Assembly: GCF_009910845.1 (NCBI RefSeq)
Contig: NZ_SIJB01000007.1
Coordinates: 186,001 to 250,000 of the forward strand
Direction of reading: 5' to 3'
From: Chengkuizengella marina
GTDB lineage: Bacteria > Bacillota > Bacilli > Paenibacillales > KCTC-33759
Length of the DNA: 64,000 nucleotides
Position numbers and translations under genes: made by a program
Shown: positions 8,927-17,047 of the stretch, one piece after another
Numbering within the stretch: position 1 is the first letter of the stretch
Layout of the letters: each line of letters opens with the position of its first letter
The notes under the pieces: model-generated
What the model was told of the DNA's origin: nothing
The model's input: only the letters and a program-made list of their open reading frames with translations
Database searches by the model: none

Positions 8927-9844
8927 TTAACTCTTGAAAATTCCTTTTAATACAAATGCTACATTTGCAGGTCTTTCAGCTAATCTTCTCATGAAATAGC
9001 CATACCAATCATTTCCATAAGGAACATAAACCCGCATTTTATATCCTTGATTAACTAAGTCTAGCTGCGTTTGAGTTCTCATACCATATAACATTTGAAA
9101 CTCAAATAAATCACGACTAATATTATTTTCTTTAGCAAATTGTTTAGTAAAGTTGATCATTTGATCATCATGACTAGCTATGGCAGTATAGTTTCCGTTT
9201 AAAAGATGATTTTTAATCATTTTTTTAAGATTTTCGTCTACGTCTTTCTTTTCTTGATATGCCACTTCAGTTGATTCTTTATAAGCACCTTTTACTAGAC
9301 GTAAGTTAGGAGAAAGTTCTTTTAAATCATTTATATCATCTAAGGAACGATATAAATAAGACTGTATGACGGTACCGACATTACTAAACTCAGCTTTCAA
9401 CCCTTTAAAAATATCTAAAGTGGCTTGGCATCTTGATTCATCTTCCATGTCAATGGTGACAAATATGCCATGTTCCTGTGCTTCATTCAAAATGGTTCTC
9501 ATATTTTCAAAGACTAAATTATAATCAATATCCAGTCCTAATGAAGTGAGTTTTACAGATACTTGTGAGTCAAGTTTTTCTCTTGCTATCGTTTGAATCG
9601 TGTGAATTTCTTGTAATGTTCTCTCACGTGTCTCATCCATAGATTTAACAAATTCACCAAGATGATCCACTGTCGTACATAGACCTTTTTCATTTAACTT
9701 TTTAATGACTGGAACTGCACAATCAAAGTCAATTCCCCCAACCACTTTTGAAGCACCAAATTTTAAACCGTATCGTTTTGCCATTTTGTTTAAAGATTTA
9801 TTTTTAGATAAGTATAAGAAAAAGTTTCTAGATAACGCTTCCAC
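8927..9844 (-). CDS. putB: Proline dehydrogenase
   Basis: About 305 aa, monofunctional FAD-dependent proline dehydrogenase giving P5C. Visible family motifs are DHLGEFV, SVKLTSLGLDID, IDMEDE, LRLVKGAYKES, ASHDD, EFQMLYGMR and the C-terminal YFMRRLAERPAN, which carries the arginines binding the substrate carboxylate. I chose the GTG at 9844, with AAAAGGAGG 9 nt upstream, because Bacillus PutB begins near this point. The ATG at 9874 lies upstream of that site. It is the first gene of the putB-rocA unit; a palindrome in the upstream gap may be the PutR target. Confidence 0.92.
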   Translation of the reverse strand: MEALSRNFFLYLSKNKSLNKMAKRYGLKFGASKVVGGIDFDCAVPVIKKLNEKGLCTTVDHLGEFVKSMDETRERTLQEIHTIQTIAREKLDSQVSVKLTSLGLDIDYNLVFENMRTILNEAQEHGIFVTIDMEDESRCQATLDIFKGLKAEFSNVGTVIQSYLYRSLDDINDLKELSPNLRLVKGAYKESTEVAYQEKKDVDENLKKMIKNHLLNGNYTAIASHDDQMINFTKQFAKENNISRDLFEFQMLYGMRTQTQLDLVNQGYKMRVYVPYGNDWYGYFMRRLAERPANVAFVLKGIFKS

Positions 9845-9923
9845 AGTAACTAACCTCCTTTTCTTAAAGTACAATCCACAGTCATAGTTTGTTATTTTAG
9901 TCTGAAGATTTTATGTTATGGTG

Positions 9924-10013
9924 TTCAAATTTGAATTGAAGTTAATATATTTATTATATGTGTAGAGGAATTTATTGAACAATGTGTAGTGCATACAAGA
10001 TTGTCGTACAATC
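9924..10013 (-). promoter_or_regulatory. putB promoter region with palindromes
   Basis: A minus-strand TATAAT occupies 9953-9958, with a weak TTGTTC-like -35 about 18 nt upstream. GATTGT-CGT-ACAATC (9999-10013) is a perfect palindrome about 60 bp upstream of the implied start, a good position for an activator such as PutR. A 12-bp palindrome, TTCAAATTTGAA, lies at 9924-9935 in the leader. The remaining gap up to the ugp start at 10226 shows no gene. Regulator assignment is inference. Confidence 0.4.
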
Positions 10014-10225
10014 ATTGTGGTTTAGACACAAATTAAATGTTACATATTGAAAAACAAATGACATAGACTGGAAATATATGATTCTATTTATCATTTATTT
10101 TCACTTTTAAGGGTAAATTATGTATTCTAATTTATTTTAACTGAAAGTTTACATTTTATTAATCTACCATTGACAGAGCATGTACATAATTATGAAGAAT
10201 GAATGATACATGAAGGATGGATGCT

Positions 10226-11347
10226 ATGAAAAAAGTTGAACTAGTTCAAATCTCAAAATCGTATAATCATCATACGAATGTATTAGAAAATATTAATGTT
10301 AGTATTGAGCCTGGAGAATTTTTTGTACTTGTAGGCCCATCAGGTTGTGGGAAAAGCACACTATTACGTATGATTGCAGGGTTAGAAGATATTTCACAAG
10401 GTAAGTTATTCATTGGAGGCCATCATGCCAACTTATTACGACCTAGTCAACGAGGGATCTCTTTTGTTTTTCAAAATTATGCACTTTACCCTCATTTAAC
10501 TGTTGCAGAAAATATTGTGTTTGGACTTCAAGCTCAAAAGGTACCAAAGAATGAAAGAAATAAAAGATGTATTGAAGTTGCAGATATGTTAGGCTTAATC
10601 CCATTTTTAAAAAGAAAACCTCGCGAGTTATCAGGAGGACAACGTCAAAGAGTAGCACTGGCTAGATCAATAGTAAGTCAGGCCCCAATTTGTTTGATGG
10701 ACGAACCTCTTTCCAACTTAGATGCAAAACTTAGATCACATATGCGGTCAGAAATTAAACAAATCCAACGTCGATTGGGTCTAACCATGATTTATGTTAC
10801 CCATGATCAAGTCGAAGCGATGACCATGGGGGATCGAATTATGGTATTAAATGAAGGTAAAATACAACAAATTGGTGATCCGTTACAGATTTATAATCAT
10901 CCTGCTAATGCTTTTGTCGCTCAATTCATTGGTTCACCACCTATGAATCTGATTCCAGCAACGTTTAACAAACAAAAACAAACCATTCAAATTGAATATC
11001 ATCATGAGATCTTAGTTCCTTTACATGATGTTAGGAATATATCAAACGAAGATATTATTGTTGGAATTAGACCAGAAGATATTCATTTGGCTAGAAACGA
11101 ACCTATTCATTTTCAAATAGAGGTTGTGAATGTTGAAGTGTTAGGTACTGAAACGATAATTTCATTTAAGATAAAGGATCAGCAGTGGTCCATGAAATGG
11201 AATGGACAATGGAGAATAGCTATTGGGGATCGTATCCCTATTAGTTTGGATTATCAGGTGTTAAGTATATTTGATTCTAAGACGGGAACTGCTTTGAAAA
11301 ATGCTAAAGCAGACACTCATTATAAAATTAATGAGGTGAACTTATGA
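10226..11347 (+). CDS. ugpC: ABC importer ATPase, UgpC/MalK type
   Basis: About 373 aa. The ABC ATPase domain has Walker A GPSGCGKST, Q-loop FQNYALYPH, signature LSGGQRQR, Walker B ICLMDEPLSNLD and switch THD. It is followed by the TOBE/regulatory C-terminal region (about residue 235 on) of carbohydrate-type (CUT1) importers. I chose the ATG at 10226, as AAGGATGG sits 5 nt upstream; the ATG at 10217 lies inside that site. Its stop overlaps the next gene's ATG (ATGA), so it is translationally coupled. It energises the two permeases with the UgpB-like binding protein. Confidence 0.85.
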   Translation: MKKVELVQISKSYNHHTNVLENINVSIEPGEFFVLVGPSGCGKSTLLRMIAGLEDISQGKLFIGGHHANLLRPSQRGISFVFQNYALYPHLTVAENIVFGLQAQKVPKNERNKRCIEVADMLGLIPFLKRKPRELSGGQRQRVALARSIVSQAPICLMDEPLSNLDAKLRSHMRSEIKQIQRRLGLTMIYVTHDQVEAMTMGDRIMVLNEGKIQQIGDPLQIYNHPANAFVAQFIGSPPMNLIPATFNKQKQTIQIEYHHEILVPLHDVRNISNEDIIVGIRPEDIHLARNEPIHFQIEVVNVEVLGTETIISFKIKDQQWSMKWNGQWRIAIGDRIPISLDYQVLSIFDSKTGTALKNAKADTHYKINEVNL

Positions 11348-12285
11348 AAGTTGTAGTAGACGAAGAACATAAAGGGCAAATACCTGCTACTATAAATAAA
11401 TTAAGTTTCTTGTCCCGTACCTTAAATAATCGAACAGCACTTTTATATTTATTGCCCTCTATTGTACTATTTAGTGTATTTGTATTTTATCCTATGTTTA
11501 AAACGGTATATTTAAGTTTCTTTTTAACGGATTTACAAGGGAGACCAGCAGAATTCGTAGGTTTAGAAAATTTTCAATACTTAATACAATCAGAAAGTTT
11601 TCATAAAAGTATAAAGGCTACATTATTATTTGTTTTATATACCGTGCCCATAAGTATTGTGACAGCACTTTTTTTAGCAATTATAGCAAATGAAAAACTG
11701 AAAGGAATCGGTGTGTTTCGTACTTTATTTTCCTCAACTATGGGGATGTCAGTAGCTGCTTCTTCTGTCATTTGGTTATTTTTATTCCATCCTAGCATAG
11801 GAGCAATTAATCGTTTACTATCTATTTTTAATATTCAAGCCATAGAATGGTTAGTAGACCCGAGTTGGGCACTCATTTCCATTTCTATCACAACCATTTG
11901 GATGAATACGGGTTTCACCTTTTTAATCTTGCTTGGGGGATTACAAAATATAGATGAAAATTTATATGAAAGTGCATCCATTGATGGTGCTAGTTTTTGG
12001 TATAAAATGAGGCGTATTACTATTCCCATGTTATCACCAACGCTCTTTTTCATCATTACAATCACGTTAATTAATGCTTTCCAGACCTTTGGTCAAGTAG
12101 ATATTTTAACAAAAGGTGGTCCAGCTGAATCTACAAATTTAATAGTCTACTCCATTTATCGAGAAGCATTTATCAACTATCAATTTGGAACAGCAAGTGC
12201 TCAGGCTATCGTTCTCTTTTTCTTTATTTTGATTGTCACGATTTTACAATTTAAATTTGGAGAAAAGAGGGTGTTTTATCAATGA
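11344..12285 (+). CDS. ugpA: ABC importer permease, UgpA type
   Basis: A 313-aa permease with about six transmembrane helices of the MalF/UgpA class. The EAA loop lies near ESASIDGASFWYKMRRITIPML (about residues 216-237), which contacts the ATPase. The start overlaps the stop of ugpC by 4 nt, and its own stop overlaps ugpE. The substrate is assigned from the strong UgpB resemblance of the binding protein rather than from this subunit. Confidence 0.85.
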   Translation: MKVVVDEEHKGQIPATINKLSFLSRTLNNRTALLYLLPSIVLFSVFVFYPMFKTVYLSFFLTDLQGRPAEFVGLENFQYLIQSESFHKSIKATLLFVLYTVPISIVTALFLAIIANEKLKGIGVFRTLFSSTMGMSVAASSVIWLFLFHPSIGAINRLLSIFNIQAIEWLVDPSWALISISITTIWMNTGFTFLILLGGLQNIDENLYESASIDGASFWYKMRRITIPMLSPTLFFIITITLINAFQTFGQVDILTKGGPAESTNLIVYSIYREAFINYQFGTASAQAIVLFFFILIVTILQFKFGEKRVFYQ

Positions 12286-13088
12286 TTAATAAATGGGTCG
12301 TTTATCCTCTTTTAATGATTTGTTCAATATGTTTGATCTTTCCAATATGTTATGCATTTTTTATTAGTCTTATGGATGGTGGGGAGATTCTTCAAGGGCA
12401 AATACTTCCCAAATCTGTAACTTATCAAAACTACATCGATGCATTTAAAAGCGTACCTCTTTTGCAATATTTATGGAATAGTTTCATTGTTTCAACATCT
12501 GTAACAATTGGCATGTTAGTTGTTTCAAGCCTCGCCGCTTTTACGTTTGTTTTTATTCCTTTTCATGGGAGAAATGTTGTGTTTTTTATTTTTATCTCAA
12601 CGATGATGATTCCTTGGGAAGCAACGATGATTCCAAATTTTTTGACCATACAAAAATTAGGTTGGATTAACTCGTATGAAGGATTAACCATACCATTTTT
12701 CGCCTTGGCTTTTGGCACATTTTTATTGAGACAGCATTTTAAAATAATTCCGTTAGAATTATATGAAGCTTCCCAGGTTGCTGGTTTAAGTCAATTTAAG
12801 TTTTTTTACAAAATTGTATTACCTGTTTCAAAAACCAGCTTAGTCACATTAGGTGCTTATGGATTTTTAACCACATGGAATATGTATTTATGGCCTCTTC
12901 TAGTGACGAGTAATGATTCTGTACGAACAGTGCAGATTGGTATTAAACAATTACAGACACAAGAAATAGCAACGGAATGGGGTGTGGTGATGGCAGGAGT
13001 TATCATTGTGATCATTCCAGCTTTATTACTTTTATTTTTAGGACAAAAACAATTGCAAAAAGGTCTGACTCAAGGATCAATTAAATAA
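12282..13088 (+). CDS. ugpE: ABC importer permease, UgpE type
   Basis: A 268-aa six-helix permease of the MalG/UgpE class. The EAA loop is visible as LYEASQVAGLSQFKFFYKIVLP (about residues 159-180). ATGA overlap with ugpA indicates coupling. It heterodimerises with UgpA to form the membrane channel. The binding-protein gene follows after 15 nt with its own AGGAGAGG site. Confidence 0.85.
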   Translation: MINKWVVYPLLMICSICLIFPICYAFFISLMDGGEILQGQILPKSVTYQNYIDAFKSVPLLQYLWNSFIVSTSVTIGMLVVSSLAAFTFVFIPFHGRNVVFFIFISTMMIPWEATMIPNFLTIQKLGWINSYEGLTIPFFALAFGTFLLRQHFKIIPLELYEASQVAGLSQFKFFYKIVLPVSKTSLVTLGAYGFLTTWNMYLWPLLVTSNDSVRTVQIGIKQLQTQEIATEWGVVMAGVIIVIIPALLLLFLGQKQLQKGLTQGSIK

Positions 13089-13103
13089 AAGGAGAGGATT
13101 TAA

Positions 13104-14486
13104 TTGAAAAAAGTAGGTTACTCAATTATCATTTTATGGTTTGTTCTCATTATGTCTGCTTGTTCAGAACAAACTTCTAAAAATGAATTAACAAAGACAA
13201 ACGAATCATCAGAGGATCAACGGGTAGGAACTAAAGATGGAGATAAGACAAAAGTTGTGTTCTGGCATTCCATGGGAGGAAAATTGCAAGAAACGTTAGA
13301 TAGCATTGTTAATAAGTACAATCAATCACAAAATGAATACGAAATTGTTGCTGAATATCAAGGCTCATATGAAGAAGCTTTAACTAAACTACGGAGTGTA
13401 GGCGGTACAGATGATGCTCCAGCTATCATGCAAACGTTTGAGGTTGGAACAAAATATATGATTGATAGTGGTTTTTTTGAACCGATTCAAACTTTTATTG
13501 ATAAAGAAGATTATGAAATGGATTTATTGGAAGAAAACATTATTAATTATTACAAAGTTGATGGGAAATTTCACTCCATGCCATTTAATTCATCCACTCC
13601 TGTTTTAATTTACAACAAAGATGCTTTTACTGAAGTCGGTTTAGATGAAAACAAAGCACCGCGTACATATAGTGAGATCAAAGAAGCAGCTAAAAAGTTA
13701 ACTTCTGTGAATGGTAATGTGACAGATCGATTCGGTTTTTCAATGTTGACATATGGTTGGTTTTTTGAACAACTTCTTGCAACACAAGGAGGGTTGTATG
13801 TAGATCAAAACAATGGTCGTTCTGGTGATGCAGAAAATGTATTGTTCAATGGTGAAGAAGGGCTGAGAATATTTAATTTATTAAATGGTATGAATCAGGC
13901 AGGGACGTTTGGAAATTTTGGATCTAATTGGGATGATATTCGCGCCGCCTTCCAATCTGGTAAGGTTGCCATGTATATGGATTCTTCGTCAGGAGTTCGT
14001 AATGCTATTGAGAACTCACCTTTTGAAGTAGGCGTAGGCTTTATACCTCATCCTGACAATATGGAACCTCAAGGGGTAGTGATAGGTGGTGCTTCATTGT
14101 GGTTATCAAAAGGAATTGATGAGAGCATACAGGATGGAGCTTGGAATTTTATGAAATATTTGCAAACTCCAGAAATTCAAGCGATCTGGCATGTTGAAAC
14201 AGGATATTTCGCTATCACACCAGCAGCTTATGAGGAGCAATTAGTCAAAGATGAGCATTCAAAATATCCACAGCTTAAAGTAACCGTAGATCAATTGCAA
14301 TCAACAAAGTCACAACCAGCTACACAAGGAGCGCTAATTTCTGTATTTCCTGAATCACGACAACAGGTTGTTACTGCTTTGGAAAATTTATATCAAGGCA
14401 TGGCTCCGCAGGAAGCTTTAAACCAGGCAGCAAGAGGAACAGAACGTGCAATGGAAATAGCGAATCGTACCAAAAATAAAGAGTAA
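13104..14486 (+). CDS. ugpB: Glycerol-3-phosphate-type solute-binding lipoprotein
   Basis: A 460-aa extracellular binding protein starting with TTG. The lipoprotein signal ends in the lipobox LIMSAC (Cys about residue 20), followed by a Ser/Thr/Lys linker. The mature part shows UgpB-like segments: VVFWHSMGGKL, PFNSSTPVLIYNKDAF, VVIGGASLW and a C-terminal PQEALNQAARG. These align by eye with Escherichia coli UgpB over most of its length, so sn-glycerol-3-phosphate or a glycerophosphodiester is the best substrate guess. It is the last gene of the ugpC-A-E-B operon. Confidence 0.85.
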   Translation: MKKVGYSIIILWFVLIMSACSEQTSKNELTKTNESSEDQRVGTKDGDKTKVVFWHSMGGKLQETLDSIVNKYNQSQNEYEIVAEYQGSYEEALTKLRSVGGTDDAPAIMQTFEVGTKYMIDSGFFEPIQTFIDKEDYEMDLLEENIINYYKVDGKFHSMPFNSSTPVLIYNKDAFTEVGLDENKAPRTYSEIKEAAKKLTSVNGNVTDRFGFSMLTYGWFFEQLLATQGGLYVDQNNGRSGDAENVLFNGEEGLRIFNLLNGMNQAGTFGNFGSNWDDIRAAFQSGKVAMYMDSSSGVRNAIENSPFEVGVGFIPHPDNMEPQGVVIGGASLWLSKGIDESIQDGAWNFMKYLQTPEIQAIWHVETGYFAITPAAYEEQLVKDEHSKYPQLKVTVDQLQSTKSQPATQGALISVFPESRQQVVTALENLYQGMAPQEALNQAARGTERAMEIANRTKNKE

Positions 14487-14532
14487 AACACTAAATTTAA
14501 TGAATAGAACAAGCGTTTCATTCGACAAAATG

Positions 14533-14541
14533 TGGTATAAT
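14533..14541 (+). promoter_or_regulatory. Extended -10 promoter of the toxin
   Basis: TG-g-TATAAT (TG at 14533-14534, TATAAT at 14536-14541) forms an extended -10. No clear -35 is present. It gives a leader of about 58 nt to the toxin ATG. Confidence 0.6.
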
Positions 14542-14582
14542 ATGTAAGCAATGGGATATAGACTCACTGGTGATTGGCCCAT

Positions 14583-14599
14583 CTCCTGAGAAAGGAGGT
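14583..14599 (+). promoter_or_regulatory. Sequestered ribosome binding site of the toxin
   Basis: CTCCT (14583-14587) can pair with AGGAG (14593-14597) of the very strong site AAAGGAGGTGA. The small hairpin would hide the Shine-Dalgarno, a common feature of type I toxin mRNAs. Confidence 0.45.
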
Positions 14600-14605
14600 G
14601 ACGCC

Positions 14606-14689
14606 ATGGAAATTAATGATGCATTAATATTGATGATCATGTTCAGTATGCTTATTCTAACTTTACTTTCATACCTCAAAAAAAAATAA
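14606..14689 (+). CDS. Holin-like type I toxin peptide (27 aa)
   Basis: A 27-residue peptide beginning MEINDALILMIMF, with one hydrophobic helix (about residues 6-24) and a triple-lysine tail. It resembles the 'putative holin-like toxin' peptides of Bacillales (TxpA/BsrG-like membrane toxins). Strong ribosome binding site, extended -10 promoter, sequestering hairpin, a downstream terminator pair and probable antisense RNA all fit a type I toxin-antitoxin locus. It likely disturbs the membrane when overexpressed. Toxicity is inferred from family and layout. Confidence 0.7.
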   Translation: MEINDALILMIMFSMLILTLLSYLKKK

Positions 14690-14690
14690 T

Positions 14691-14720
14691 CCCCCATTAA
14701 CCCAGTTTATGTTGGGGGAC
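14691..14720 (-). terminator. Terminator of the antisense RNA
   Basis: CCCCCA and TGGGGG arms close the hairpin. On the minus strand it is followed by ATTATTTTTTTTT (complement of 14678-14690), a good rho-independent terminator for an antisense RNA. Confidence 0.6.
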
Positions 14721-14760
14721 TTTTCATCTTTAAACCGATCACCCTGAGGCAATCATTGTA

Positions 14761-14796
14761 AGACCGTAGATGCTGGCACATCTGCGGTCTTTATCA
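14761..14796 (+). terminator. Terminator of the toxin mRNA
   Basis: AGACCGTAGATG (14761-14772) pairs with CATCTGCGGTCT (14779-14790), with one G-U pair, loop CTGGCA, followed by TTTATC. This ends the rightward toxin transcript. The rest of the gap to 15005 shows no gene. Confidence 0.75.
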
Positions 14797-15004
14797 GTTT
14801 ATTCATTTGTTCATAATCTGATACTCTTTTATTTAGATTATACTTGTTTTAATATCATTATGAAATGATTTATATTTAAAATATATTGTTTTGCTATTGA
14901 TCGTTTTTTGTTTCAGAGAACAGTGAGTGTGATGAAAAACCATATATACATTGCTTTTCATTTCGAATAAAATAGAGATAAATGGCAAATGAAGGGGGAG
15001 TATT

Positions 15005-15199
15005 ATGCCATCAGGAATCGGGTTCATTTTCTTATTTTTTATACTAATATGTGTAGTAATTGTTGTTTCAAATTTAATATTTGGAGACAGCAAGAGACAT
15101 TCTAATCGATCATATGACTCAAATACCACGTCAGGTAACGGTTTATTTGGACATGGAGATAGTGGCAGTGGTGATTCTGGCGGTGGAGGAGGGGATTAA
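15005..15199 (+). CDS. Small membrane protein with glycine-rich tail
   Basis: 64 aa: one N-terminal hydrophobic helix (about residues 5-27), then a Ser/Gly/Asp-rich tail ending SGGGGGD. It starts with ATG after GGGGGAG. I do not recognise the family. It lies 73 bp before the LiaF-like gene on the same strand and could belong to the same unit. Glycine-rich tails of this type occur in several small envelope proteins without known function. Confidence 0.6.
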   Translation: MPSGIGFIFLFFILICVVIVVSNLIFGDSKRHSNRSYDSNTTSGNGLFGHGDSGSGDSGGGGGD

Positions 15200-15272
15200 T
15201 TTTCTCCTTCTGTAATAAATTTATTTCATATTCATATGTTTAGATGAAACTAAAGTAAAGGGTGGGAAACAA

Positions 15273-15971
15273 ATGAAAAGTAAATACATATTTGGAATCA
15301 TCGTGATTGCCATAGGCGTATTTCTTTTACTAAATAGTACGGAAATTATAGATTTGAATTTAGGTTATTTATTTCGAAACTTTTGGCCTTTAATATTAGT
15401 TTTTTTAGGTATAGTAAGCATGTTCAATCATTCAAATTCAAAATCTGGTGGTCTTATTCTTTTAACAATAGGTGTATTATTGCAACTACGCATTTTAGAT
15501 GTTTTTAATATTTTTGAGTATGCTTCCTATTGGCCTGTACTTCTTATCATTGTAGGTGTATGGATTATGTTCTCAAACAGGACTAATTCAAATAAAGAAT
15601 ATAATTTTAAAAAGGGTAAATTAAATCTTGATACTAAAGATAAGATTAAAACGATTGGAGCCTTTTCTGGTTCAGACTTGAAAAATGTTTCACAAGAATT
15701 TAAAGGTGGGAGTATAGTTGTAGGATTTGGTGAAGTAAACTTGGATCTAAGAGAAGCAAACATCGCACAAGATGAAATTACGATTGATATTGTCGTTGCG
15801 TTTGGAGAAGTTGATATCAGGATCCCTGAGGAATGGAATATCGAAATTAATGGGGTTCCAGTTTTTGGCGATTGGAGAAATAGAACTTACAACCGATCTA
15901 GTAATCCAGATGCTCCTACGTTAGTCGTTGATTGTGTCATTGTTTTTGGTGAAGTGGATATAAAAAATTAA
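15273..15971 (+). CDS. LiaF-like membrane protein
   Basis: 232 aa. The N-terminal part has four hydrophobic segments (about residues 5-100) of the LiaI/LiaF transmembrane type (DUF5668-like). The C-terminal part (about 115-232) is a beta-rich domain with repeated VVFGEVDI-type strands like LiaF (DUF2154). LiaF proteins restrain LiaRS-type cell-envelope stress two-component systems, but no liaR/liaS genes are adjacent, so the partner is elsewhere or the role differs. ATG follows AAAGGGTGGG. Confidence 0.75.
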   Translation: MKSKYIFGIIVIAIGVFLLLNSTEIIDLNLGYLFRNFWPLILVFLGIVSMFNHSNSKSGGLILLTIGVLLQLRILDVFNIFEYASYWPVLLIIVGVWIMFSNRTNSNKEYNFKKGKLNLDTKDKIKTIGAFSGSDLKNVSQEFKGGSIVVGFGEVNLDLREANIAQDEITIDIVVAFGEVDIRIPEEWNIEINGVPVFGDWRNRTYNRSSNPDAPTLVVDCVIVFGEVDIKN

Positions 15972-16087
15972 AACAACATTTGAAAATTATAAAAGTATTT
16001 ATAAAAATAAAGCTCTCAATTTTTAAACAGAAATAGAACTTGCATTAATACGTATGTAATGATAAACAAATGTGGAGGTTTTAGTTT

Positions 16088-16904
16088 TTGAGTGAAGCAA
16101 ATGTTATAAACAAATCAGACAACTAAATACAAAAGATACCTTAAAAACTGATTTTATAAAATTAGGACTTAAAAAAGGCATGACTGTGATCGTTCATTCA
16201 TCTTTAAGCTCATTAGGTTGGGTAAGTGGAGGATCAGTTGCAGTAGTACAAGCTTTGATAAAGATAATTACAGAAGAAGGAACATTGATTATGGCAACTC
16301 ACTCACCCAATCTTTCAGAACCTTCCTATTGGGAAAATCCTCCTGTTCCAAAAAACTGGTGGCAAGTGATTAGAGATACGATGCCTGCATTTGATCCTCT
16401 ATTTACACCCACGTGGTATATGGGGAAAATAGTAGAAACATTTCGGACGTTCCCGAATGTGAAAAGAAGTTACCATCCTTTATATTCATTTGCTGCTTGG
16501 GGAAAACATGCTGAACAAGTGACGAAAGAACATTCATTAGAAGATGGATTAGGTGAGAAATCACCTCTTTCAAAAATATATGATTTGAATGGTTATGTTT
16601 TATTACTTGGTGTTGGTTATGAAAATAATACTTCATTTCATTTATCAGAATATAGAGCACCAATACATACCAGAGAGGCTCAAGGCGCTCCTATTATAGA
16701 AAACGGGAAAAGAGTATGGAAAACATTTAGTCACATTGATATGGACTTGACTCTAATTGTTTTAATGAAATTGGTCAAGATTTTGAAAAAGTTCATCATG
16801 TATTTAAAGGTCTCATTGGCATGGCCAAAGCAAAATTATTTAAACAAAAAGAATGTGTGGATTTTGGTGAGAAGTGGTTAAGAGTAAGGAAAGCTAACGT
16901 CTAA
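16088..16904 (+). pseudogene. AAC(3)-family acetyltransferase, two frameshifts
   Basis: The sequence encodes a YokD/aminoglycoside N3-acetyltransferase-like protein split by two apparent one-base deletions. Frame 1 starts at TTG 16088 after GGAGG and reads [11 protein letters not shown], then stops at about 16124. Frame 2 (through ATG 16180) carries [24 protein letters not shown] and [15 protein letters not shown]. After SHIDMD near 16744 the family-like C-terminus continues one frame away ([15 protein letters not shown] to RVRKANV, stop 16902-16904). The usual length is about 270 aa. It is inactive if the shifts are real; both could instead be sequencing errors. Confidence 0.8.
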
Positions 16905-16940
16905 TGGCTAATTCACTCTATAGAATTATGGGTGATATAA

Positions 16941-16994
16941 AACTGCACCTCCAATTATTAGTTTTGTATAACAATTGGGGTGCAGTTCATTTTT
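16941..16994. terminator. Bidirectional terminator, AAC(3) remnant / ceramidase
   Basis: AACTGCACC-T-CCAATT (16941-16956) pairs with AATTGG-GGTGCAGTT (16973-16987), followed by CATTTTT on the plus strand and a TTTT stretch on the minus strand. It lies between two convergent genes. Confidence 0.75.
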
Positions 16995-17047
16995 ACAGTC
17001 CTATTATTACAATATTAATTTTTGCGATCGAAAAATGTCACTGTAAA

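Larger units (their letters stand above)
14686..14830 (-). ncRNA. Probable antisense antitoxin RNA
   Basis: A minus-strand TATAAT at 14837-14842 could start an RNA near 14830. Reading leftward it would cross the toxin mRNA 3' region and end at the C5/G5 hairpin (14691-14720), followed on that strand by ATTA and nine U. Those U are the complement of the toxin's lysine codons. The size would be about 140 nt, with 3'-end overlap as in txpA/RatA. The -35 is weak, and the RNA is inferred. Confidence 0.4.

Noticed and set aside
10172-10216. TTGACA before ugpC as a SigA promoter
   Set aside because: No acceptable -10 at 16-18 nt spacing was found.
14833-15129. 98-codon ORF on the minus strand
   Set aside because: Overlaps the small membrane gene at 15005 and the antisense promoter region, has unlike composition and no ribosome binding site.
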